15,433 bases of DNA from positions 1 to 15,433 of the forward strand of contig JASEJS010000012.1 in NCBI GenBank assembly GCA_030016765.1, read 5' to 3'. Both the position numbers and the translations under genes were made by a program. The DNA comes from Patescibacteria group bacterium (GTDB lineage: Bacteria; Patescibacteriota; Minisyncoccia; Minisyncoccales; JASEJS01). How positions within the stretch are numbered: position 1 is the stretch's first letter; every line of letters starts with the position of its first letter. The notes below the pieces were generated by a model. The model did not search any database. It was not told the origin of the DNA and worked only from the letters and a program-made list of their open reading frames with translations. Positions 8,174-13,429 of this stretch are shown here, one piece after another.

Positions 8174-9925
8174 TTATTCAATAATTACTCTTAAAACTTC
8201 TTCAATTGAAGTGATTCCTTGGGCAGCTTTGACAAAGCCATCTTCAACCATTGTTCTCATTCCTTCTTTTTTAGCCTGCTCTGTAATCTGGTCAGAGGTA
8301 GCTTTCTTGACAATCAATTCTTTAATAGTTTCAGTAACTGGTAAAACTTCAAAAATTCCAATTCGACCTGAATAACCTTCTGGACATTCTTTAGTGGGTT
8401 TGGGACGATAAAATTCAATATCTTTGAAAGTAGCTTTTGACTTAACAATCTTTTCCTCTTTTAAAATTTTTAAAATCCGATTTAAATCACAATACTTCGC
8501 AATATTTTTTAATTCAGATTCTTTCAAAGTATATTTTATCTTCTCCTTACAAAGCCTCCTCACCAATCTCTGGGCCAAAATCACATTTAAGGTCGAAGAA
8601 ATCAAAAAGGGTTCAGCTTTCATATCAATTAATCTAGGAATGGCTCCAGCAGCATCAGTAGTGTGCAAGGTAGATAAAACCAAATGGCCAGTTAGGGCAG
8701 CATGGATGGCTAAGCTTGCCGTTTCATTATCCCTAACTTCCCCGACCATAATAATATCTGGATCCTGCCTGACCAAAGCCCTCAAGCCATTGGCAAAGGT
8801 TAAACCAATTTTTGGATTAACCTGAGTTTGATTAATTCTTGGAATTCGGTATTCCACTGGATCTTCAATGGTGGAGATATTTACTCCTGGAGTGTTCAAA
8901 ATTTCGAGCATGGAATATAAGGTGGTAGTCTTCCCACAGCCAGTGGGACCGGTAACTAAAATCATTCCCACTGGTTTCCTTAAGTTATCCTGAACTCTTT
9001 CTAAGGCTTCTTCTCTTAAACCCAAGCCTTCAAGGGTTAGGGCTTTAGCTGTTTCTGGCAATAATCTCATTACAATTTTTTCTCCATCAAAAACTGGCAA
9101 AATTGAAACTCGAATAGAGTATCTGTATTCTTCAGTCTCTACTTTAAATCTTCCATCTTGGGGTAATCTGTGCTCATCCAATTTTAAGTTAGAAAGAACC
9201 TTAACTCTGGCTACAATCCCTGAAGCAACCGTTTTTGGTAAGGTCATGGCATCGTGCAAAATTCCATCAATTCGATATCTGACCAAAACTTCCTTTTCCA
9301 GGGGCTCAATATGAATATCAGAAGCCCTTTGTAAAATGGCATGTTTTAATAAGGTATCAACAATTCTAATTACTGGTAATTCCTCAGCTACTTTTTTCAG
9401 TTCCTCTTTTTCCTCAATCACCTCTTTTTCTTCAATTGGTCGGATCACTCCAGCTTCCTTTTTGATAATTTCTCCAAATTCTACTTCTAAAGTTTTCTGA
9501 TATTGCCTTAAGACATTTTTGATTGATTCGGGAGTAGTTAATCTGGGTAGGATCTTCAATCCTGGCTCCTTTTTTTTGATAAATTCAATTGTCCTTAAAT
9601 CCTCAGGGTCAAGCATAGCTACTTCCAGATTTGCCCCCTTTTTTCTAAAGGCAATGATGTTGTGAGAGCTAGCAATTGGTTCGGGAATAATCTTTAAAAC
9701 TCCAGGGTCAATAATTTCTTTCTCCAAATTAACAAAAGGAATCCCCAAAATGTAAGCTTCGAGTTTTATTAATTCTTCCTGGCTAATTAAGCCTTCAGAA
9801 ACTAAAACATCACCCACTTTCTGTTTAGTTTTTCTTGCTTTTTTTAGACAATCTTCAAACTGCTTTTCAGTAACTAAACCAGCATCAAGTAAAAAAACTT
9901 TTAATTGTTGGGGTTCTACTCTCAT
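8174..9925 (-). CDS. pilB: Type IV pilus assembly ATPase PilB (GspE/T2SSE family)
   Basis: A 583-residue cytoplasmic hexameric ATPase that powers pilus extension. Residues 1-145 form an MshEN-type N-terminal domain (LLDAGLVTEKQFEDCL, then LGIPFVNL). The T2SSE core follows, with Asp box around 272-288, Walker A GPTGCGKT at 326-333, Walker B IIMVGEVRD at 391-399 and His box GHLVLSTLH at 413-421. The C-terminal zinc module is reduced: PilB proteins normally carry two CxxC pairs before the YxGRxGIxEVL motif, whereas here only C459, C479 and C514 remain before GYSGRIGIFEVL. The start ATG is preceded directly by a (TTAGGGG)n-type iteron at the 3' end of an S23-family gene, so no Shine-Dalgarno sequence is visible. 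Translation may rely on coupling to that gene, whose stop is 10 bases upstream. PilB rather than GspE is chosen because the neighbours are pilus genes. Confidence 0.95.
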   Translation of the reverse strand: MRVEPQQLKVFLLDAGLVTEKQFEDCLKKARKTKQKVGDVLVSEGLISQEELIKLEAYILGIPFVNLEKEIIDPGVLKIIPEPIASSHNIIAFRKKGANLEVAMLDPEDLRTIEFIKKKEPGLKILPRLTTPESIKNVLRQYQKTLEVEFGEIIKKEAGVIRPIEEKEVIEEKEELKKVAEELPVIRIVDTLLKHAILQRASDIHIEPLEKEVLVRYRIDGILHDAMTLPKTVASGIVARVKVLSNLKLDEHRLPQDGRFKVETEEYRYSIRVSILPVFDGEKIVMRLLPETAKALTLEGLGLREEALERVQDNLRKPVGMILVTGPTGCGKTTTLYSMLEILNTPGVNISTIEDPVEYRIPRINQTQVNPKIGLTFANGLRALVRQDPDIIMVGEVRDNETASLAIHAALTGHLVLSTLHTTDAAGAIPRLIDMKAEPFLISSTLNVILAQRLVRRLCKEKIKYTLKESELKNIAKYCDLNRILKILKEEKIVKSKATFKDIEFYRPKPTKECPEGYSGRIGIFEVLPVTETIKELIVKKATSDQITEQAKKEGMRTMVEDGFVKAAQGITSIEEVLRVIIE

Positions 9926-9953
9926 AGGTTAGGGGTTAGGGGTTAGGGGTTAG
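9926..9953 (-). repeat. TTAGGGG tandem iteron between S23-family gene and pilB
   Basis: On the given strand there are three full tandem TTAGGGG units (9929-9949), flanked by partial units on both sides. On the coding strand it reads CCCCTAA repeated. It encodes the last residues (LTPNP) and the stop of the S23-family protein and ends one base before the pilB ATG. It is too short and internal to be a telomere. Confidence 0.9.
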
Positions 9954-10301
9954 TGATTTCATTTTCTGAAGCATTACCGACAACATTTTTAAAATTTCCT
10001 CTAACAGACTTTCAGCTTTTTTGATATCAAGATTAGGATAAATTCTTCTTATAAGAATTAACTGAGTTTCTAATTCGGCTGCCGAACCATAAGCAATGGA
10101 AAGAAATTGAGAATACTCTTTTGTAGTTCGTTTACTTCCTTCAGCAATATTAGAAGGAATGGCAATAGCTGCTCTTTGCATTTGTGAGGAAAGTCCATAA
10201 GTTTCAGATTTTGGAAGCCTTTTTGTAATCTTATAAATTTCCTCCACTAAATCAATCGATTTTTTCCAAACTATAAGATCTTTATAAGATTTAACATACA
10301 T
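9936..10301 (-). CDS. Four-helix-bundle protein, S23 ribosomal/IVS family
   Basis: A 121-residue protein. YKDLIVWKKSIDLVEEIYKI at the N-terminus, SSQMQRAAIAIPSNIAEGSK at about 39-58 and the following helices match the S23 / 23S-rRNA intervening-sequence family (TIGR02436-type), which includes the Avd subunit of diversity-generating retroelements. The function in CPR bacteria is unknown; family members form oligomeric helical bundles that may bind nucleic acid. It appears intact, unlike the related copy at 6565-6943. Both ends coincide with short iterons: CTAAAAGCT-type repeats 5' and CCCCTAA repeats 3', the latter encoding its C-terminus LTPNP and stop. It lies between the response regulator and pilB on the same strand, so it interrupts what would otherwise be a regulator-pilus operon. 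No reverse transcriptase or variable repeat is seen nearby. Confidence 0.9.
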   Translation of the reverse strand: MYVKSYKDLIVWKKSIDLVEEIYKITKRLPKSETYGLSSQMQRAAIAIPSNIAEGSKRTTKEYSQFLSIAYGSAAELETQLILIRRIYPNLDIKKAESLLEEILKMLSVMLQKMKSLTPNP

Positions 10302-10305
10302 AAAA

Positions 10306-10338
10306 CTAAAAGCTATTCCCTAAAAGCTAAAAGCTATT
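10306..10338 (-). repeat. CTAAAAGCT iteron 5' of the S23-family gene
   Basis: CTAAAAGCT occurs at 10306-10314, 10320-10328 and 10327-10335 on the given strand. The first and last copies extend to the 12-mer ctaaaagctatt. It fills the gap between the response-regulator stop (10334-10336, inside the repeat) and the S23 ATG (10301). No ribosome binding site is visible in it. Confidence 0.8.
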
Positions 10339-10699
10339 TTAGGACTTTTTTGATTTTCTCTATCACTTCCTCTAAAGAATATTGGGCTTTTACTAAATAA
10401 GTAGTTGCTCCCAGTTCAAGGGCTTTTTCGACATCCCCTATTCCCTCTAAGTTAGTTAAAACAATGATTGGAATTTCTTTTATCTCAGGGTCTTCTTTTA
10501 GCTGCTTTAAAACATCAAAGCCATGAATTTTTGGTAAAATCAGATCAAGTAAAATTAGATCAGGCTTTTCTGTTTTAGCCAATTTCAATCCGATTTCCCC
10601 ATCCAAGGCCGAAATCATCTCATAACCTTCTGTCCTTAAGAGATCTCCAAAGGTTTTTTGCAAGGCTGATTCATCTTCAATAAATAATATAGTTTTCAT
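10334..10699 (-). CDS. CheY-like single-domain response regulator
   Basis: A 121-residue receiver domain with no output domain. MKTILFIEDESAL gives the acidic pocket E8/D9/E10. D52 in DLILLDLILPK is the phosphoacceptor, with T82 (VLTN) and K104 (YLVKA) as the conserved switch and Lys positions, so the active site is complete. The ATG at 10699 shares its A with the kinase TAA stop (TAATG arrangement), indicating translational coupling. An upstream start would add eight residues overlapping the kinase and is less likely. The stop falls inside the CTAAAAGCT repeat. The position just upstream of the pilus genes suggests a role in controlling pilus function or expression, by protein contact since there is no DNA-binding domain. 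Its cognate kinase appears broken, so phosphorylation would need another donor. Confidence 0.9.
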   Translation of the reverse strand: MKTILFIEDESALQKTFGDLLRTEGYEMISALDGEIGLKLAKTEKPDLILLDLILPKIHGFDVLKQLKEDPEIKEIPIIVLTNLEGIGDVEKALELGATTYLVKAQYSLEEVIEKIKKVLK

Positions 10700-11364
10700 T
10701 ATTTTATGGGCAATGTGAACCAAAATGTCGACCCTTTACCCTCTTCGCTCTTAAATCCAATTTTCCCTCCCGACCTTTCAACAATTGATTTGGTAATATA
10801 AAGACCAAGGCCTGATCCTTGAGTTTGATATCTTAAAACATTCTCTGAGCGGAAAAATTTTTGAAAAATATATTTTTGATCCTCTTTGGGAATACCCACT
10901 CCATTATCTTTTATTTCAAAATAAAGATTCTTTTTCCTTTTTTCAAGTGAAATCTCAACCTTTCCTTTATCTTTGATATAACGAATGGCATTGTCTAAGA
11001 GATTTTCAATAGCCAGTTTCAGCTGGGAAGGGTCAGCTAAAATTTTTGGCAGATTTTCCTGAGGTTTAAATCTTATTTCAACATTGGAAGCTTTAGCAAA
11101 GGGCTCAAAATCTTTAATTAATTCTTTGATTAAATCTTCCAAAGAGATTTCTTTTTTCTTTAAAGGAAGGGTAGCAGTTTCAATTCTGGAAACAGTCAAT
11201 AGATCGGAAATCAATTCTCCCATTCTCGCTGAATTTTCTTTTAAAATTCTAAAATACTCAGTCTGCCTTTCTTCAATTTTACCCAATCTTCCTGACATTA
11301 ACAATTCAATTGTCCATCTCAAATTAGAAAGAGGGCTCCTCAATATAATATCTACCAATGGCAT
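10699..11364 (-). CDS. Sensor histidine kinase, truncated: HisKA remnant plus intact HATPase domain
   Basis: A 221-residue open frame from an ATG that is probably internal to the original gene. Residues 1-60 are a HisKA dimerisation region (LRSPLSNLRWTIELLMSGRL), but where family members have ISHELRSPL this one has VDIILRSPL, so the phospho-accepting His is missing. The catalytic ATPase domain is complete: N box LAIENLLDNAIRYI (about 140-153), G1 DNGVGIPKED, F box IFQKFFRS, G2 GSGLGLYITKSIVERSGG, and the terminal GSTFWFTLPI. The membrane segment expected upstream is present only in other frames (see the remnant at 11324-11493). It probably hydrolyses or binds ATP at most and cannot autophosphorylate in the usual way. 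It overlaps the response regulator by one base. Either a decaying gene or a His-less fragment retained for another role; I favour decay. Confidence 0.75.
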   Translation of the reverse strand: MPLVDIILRSPLSNLRWTIELLMSGRLGKIEERQTEYFRILKENSARMGELISDLLTVSRIETATLPLKKKEISLEDLIKELIKDFEPFAKASNVEIRFKPQENLPKILADPSQLKLAIENLLDNAIRYIKDKGKVEISLEKRKKNLYFEIKDNGVGIPKEDQKYIFQKFFRSENVLRYQTQGSGLGLYITKSIVERSGGKIGFKSEEGKGSTFWFTLPIK

Positions 11365-11493
11365 AAACGATCAGAATTGAGCCAATGATAATTAATCCCA
11401 TTATTAGAAAAAGAAATTGAGGACATTGCCAAATGGGAAGTCCATATCGCCGCACTGATTAAAGATATTTAATTGATTAAAAAACTTGTTCAT
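11324..11493 (-). pseudogene. Out-of-frame 5' remnant of the histidine kinase (N-terminus and membrane segment)
   Basis: Just upstream of the kinase frame, two short frames together look like the missing N-terminus. ATG at 11493 gives MNKFFNQLNIFNQC and then leaves frame; a second frame from about 11455 continues RRYGLPIWQCPQFLFLIMG and LIIIGSILIVYAIGRYYIE, a membrane helix, before stopping at 11324. Going from the first to the second frame needs one added base near 11452. The second frame then differs from the kinase frame at 11364 by one position, and the joint coincides with loss of the HisKA His. A TATAAT-like hexamer lies about 10 bases upstream of 11493 as a possible promoter, but no good -35 accompanies it. 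The match to kinase N-termini of CPR bacteria is from memory and is not checked by search. Confidence 0.65.
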
Positions 11494-11512
11494 ATTTAAA
11501 TTATAAAATAAA

Positions 11513-11541
11513 TTGACTCAAAGAGAAAGATTTATTAAAAT
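11513..11541 (+). promoter_or_regulatory. Sigma70-type promoter for the tRNA pair
   Basis: -35 TTGACT (11513-11518), a 17-base spacer, -10 TAAAAT (11536-11541). Transcription would begin about 7-10 bases downstream, just before the tRNA-Pro 5' end at 11551. The region is shared with the divergent kinase gene. Confidence 0.6.
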
Positions 11542-11550
11542 ACAATCTAG

Positions 11551-11624
11551 CGGAGTGTGGCCTAGTGGTTTAGGGCGCTTGGTTTGGGACCAAGAGGTCG
11601 TGGGTTCAAATCCCACCACTCCGA
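11551..11624 (+). tRNA. tRNA-Pro (anticodon TGG)
   Basis: A complete cloverleaf: 7-bp acceptor stem (cggagtg/cactccg), D stem gcct/gggc, anticodon stem cttgg/ccaag with loop TTTGGGA (anticodon TGG, reads CCA), and T stem gtggg/cccac with loop TTCAAAT. C1-G72 and A73 are the bacterial tRNA-Pro identity pattern. The 3' CCA is not encoded, so a CCA-adding enzyme is required. Confidence 0.97.
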
Positions 11625-11627
11625 GAT

Positions 11628-11698
11628 GCGGGTGTAGTTTAATGGTAAAACTTTTCTCTTCCAAAGAAAGGACGGCGGTTCGATTCCGCTCATCCGCT
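11628..11698 (+). tRNA. tRNA-Gly (anticodon TCC)
   Basis: A 71-base cloverleaf starting three bases after tRNA-Pro: acceptor gcgggtg/catccgc (one G-U), D stem gttt/aaac, anticodon stem tttct/agaaa with loop CTTCCAA (anticodon TCC, reads GGA), T stem ggcgg/ccgct with loop TTCGATT, discriminator T. CCA is not encoded. Clearly one transcript with the upstream tRNA. Confidence 0.97.
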
Positions 11699-11703
11699 CA
11701 ACA

Positions 11704-11729
11704 AAATACGGCTTAGACGAGCCGTATTT
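11704..11729. terminator. Bidirectional hairpin terminator between tRNA-Gly and rny
   Basis: A perfect 10-bp stem AAATACGGCT / AGCCGTATTT with a 6-base loop. The tRNA-Gly transcript runs into it from the left. From the right it follows the rny stop and ends in TTTT (GTATTTTG). The U tract is short on both sides, but position and symmetry between convergent units fit a shared terminator. Confidence 0.8.
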
Positions 11730-11731
11730 CC

Positions 11732-11758
11732 ATTCGTAATTCGTTTAGATTCGTAATT
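11732..11758. repeat. ATTCGTAATT direct repeat
   Basis: The 10-mer attcgtaatt occurs at 11732-11741 and 11749-11758 (17-base period) between the shared terminator and the rny stop codon. Same style as the other short iterons in the window (two or three copies, gene boundary), but with a different unit. Confidence 0.75.
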
Positions 11759-11765
11759 GGTAGGT

Positions 11766-13295
11766 TTATTTGGCATACTCGACTACTCGACTCTCTCTGA
11801 TTACATTGACTTTTATTTCTCCTGGATACTTCAGCTCTTCTTGGATTTTATTTGCAATTTCCTTAGCTAATTTATGACAGGCCAAATCATCAATTTCTTC
11901 TGGTTTAACAAAAACCCTAATCTCTCTTCCAGCCTGAATAGCATAAGCTTTCTCCACTCCTGAAAAAGAAGTGGCAATGTTTTCTAAATCTTCCAGCCGC
12001 TTTAAGTAATTTTCTAAAGTATCTTTTCTGGCTCCGGGACGAGCTCCAGAGATGGCATCAGCAGTTTGAACAACAATTGCCTCTAAACTCTGATAGGGAT
12101 ACTCTTCATGATGGGATTTCATGGCATCGATTACTTCTTTCTCTAAGCCAAATTTTTCTAAAATCTTAATCCCTATATCAACATGGGAACCCTCTACTTG
12201 ATGATCAAGGGCCTTTCCAATATCATGCAACAGACCAGCTTTTTTGGCTATTTTTGTATCTATTCCTAATTCTGAAGCCAAGACTTCAGCCAAATGGCTA
12301 ACCTCAATTGAATGGAGTAAAACATTTTGACCATAACTGGTTCTAAACTTCAGCCTTCCCAATAATTGAACTAATTTCGGATCCAACCCAACTACCCCCA
12401 CCTCATAAACTGCCGCTTCCCCAGCTTCTTTTATCTGGAAATTAATTTCTGCTTTAGCTCTTTCTACCATTTCCTCAATCCTGGCTGGTTGAATTCGACC
12501 ATCTCGAATTAATTTTTCTAAAGCAGTTTTAGCAATCTGTCTTCTAATTGGATCAAAACCTGAAATCGTCACCACCTCAGGAGTTTCATCAACTACTATT
12601 TCTACCCCAGTTAATTTTTCCAAAGTCCTAATATTTCTTCCTTCTTTGCCAATAATTCTTCCCTTAATATCTTCAGAGGGTAAGGGACAGGTGGTAGTGG
12701 TAATTTCTTGAGCTTGAGAAATTGCTGTTTTTTGGATAGCTAAGGCTAATAATTCCTTCGCCTTTCTTTCAAACCTCTCCCAGCCTTCTAACTCCAACTT
12801 TTTAATTTTCTCTAAAATTTCCTTTTGATATTCTTTCTCTAAATTATTCAAGAGTTCTTTTCTTGCCTCTTCTTTAGAAAGCTTAGAAATCCTCTCTAAA
12901 TTTTCTAAAGCTTCTGTTCTTAAGCTTTCTAAGTTTTCTTTTATCCCTCTGAGTTTTATAACCTTTTGCTGGAATTCCCTTTCTTTTTTCTCAAAATCAG
13001 AAATTTTCTTTTCCAAAATATTCCCCCTTTTCAGCAAAAGCCTTTCAGTTTTAAAAAGTTCTTGACGTCTCCTATCTTCTTCTTTTTTAGCTTCCTCAAT
13101 TATTTGAGAAGCTCTTTGTTTAGCATCAGATAAGATTTGTTCTGATTCTTGTTGGGCTTTGGAGATTTTCTTTCCAATCTTGGCTTCGATAGTTCGGTAA
13201 TTTCTCTTGGCAATTGATTGGCGGGCATAGTAACCCAAAATAGCTCCCATAGCCAAAGCCACTATGCCCACTGAAAGCAGAATAAATTGGTTCAT
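11766..13295 (-). CDS. rny: Ribonuclease Y
   Basis: A 509-residue membrane-anchored endoribonuclease that initiates mRNA decay. An N-terminal membrane helix (about 4-23) is followed by a long charged coiled coil (about 35-190). The KH domain contains IKGRIIGKEGRNIRTLEKLTG (core at 211-230), and the HD domain has H328 (LLHS), H357-D358 (LLHDIGK) and D412 in TADAISGARPGAR. The C-terminus VIRESRVVEYAK is characteristic. All catalytic and RNA-binding motifs are present and the length is normal (about 510-520). It is monocistronic in appearance: its own promoter lies upstream at 13359-13387, and a hairpin terminator shared with the convergent tRNAs lies downstream. The ATG at 13295 is supported by the immediate membrane anchor. 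There is no obvious Shine-Dalgarno sequence. Confidence 0.97.
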   Translation of the reverse strand: MNQFILLSVGIVALAMGAILGYYARQSIAKRNYRTIEAKIGKKISKAQQESEQILSDAKQRASQIIEEAKKEEDRRRQELFKTERLLLKRGNILEKKISDFEKKEREFQQKVIKLRGIKENLESLRTEALENLERISKLSKEEARKELLNNLEKEYQKEILEKIKKLELEGWERFERKAKELLALAIQKTAISQAQEITTTTCPLPSEDIKGRIIGKEGRNIRTLEKLTGVEIVVDETPEVVTISGFDPIRRQIAKTALEKLIRDGRIQPARIEEMVERAKAEINFQIKEAGEAAVYEVGVVGLDPKLVQLLGRLKFRTSYGQNVLLHSIEVSHLAEVLASELGIDTKIAKKAGLLHDIGKALDHQVEGSHVDIGIKILEKFGLEKEVIDAMKSHHEEYPYQSLEAIVVQTADAISGARPGARKDTLENYLKRLEDLENIATSFSGVEKAYAIQAGREIRVFVKPEEIDDLACHKLAKEIANKIQEELKYPGEIKVNVIRESRVVEYAK

Positions 13296-13311
13296 ATTTC
13301 AAATTGATAAT

Positions 13312-13338
13312 TTTGGAATTTACCATAATAATTCCAAA
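13312..13338 (-). other. Hairpin in the rny 5' untranslated region
   Basis: A 9-bp perfect inverted repeat TTTGGAATT / AATTCCAAA with a 9-base loop, between the predicted start of transcription (about 13351) and the rny ATG (13295). No T run follows, so it is not a normal terminator. Possible site of autoregulation or mRNA stability control (inference). Confidence 0.5.
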
Positions 13339-13358
13339 TAAAATTCTTCGCTACTTTA

Positions 13359-13387
13359 AATATAGCAAACCCCAAAAAGATTGTCAA
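13359..13387 (-). promoter_or_regulatory. Sigma70-type promoter for rny
   Basis: On the minus strand: -35 TTGACA (13382-13387), a 17-base spacer, -10 TATATT (13359-13364) with an upstream TGC giving an extended -10. The predicted 5' UTR is about 55 bases. A near-consensus match at the right place ahead of rny. Confidence 0.8.
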
Positions 13388-13429
13388 AAATATAGCACCC
13401 GAGGAAATTGAATCAGTTAAATAATGGGG

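Noticed and set aside
9926..9953. Telomere-like TTAGGGG array suggesting a linear chromosome end or eukaryotic sequence
   Set aside because: Only three full units, located between two intact bacterial genes in the middle of an operon, with one unit forming a stop codon.
9936..10301. Diversity-generating retroelement, because Avd belongs to the S23 family
   Set aside because: No reverse transcriptase, no template/variable repeat pair, and no lectin-type variable protein were found in the window.
11324..11455. Independent small membrane protein encoded by the 43-codon frame upstream of the kinase
   Set aside because: It has a membrane helix, but its sequence continues logically from the frame at 11493 and into the kinase; a broken kinase explains it better.
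11513..11716. A 67-codon open frame covering the tRNA pair
   Set aside because: It lies entirely on two well-formed tRNA genes and their promoter; the frame is accidental.
13126..13326. A 66-codon frame overlapping the start of ribonuclease Y
   Set aside because: A shadow of rny in another frame that also spans the promoter-proximal hairpin; no protein-like features.
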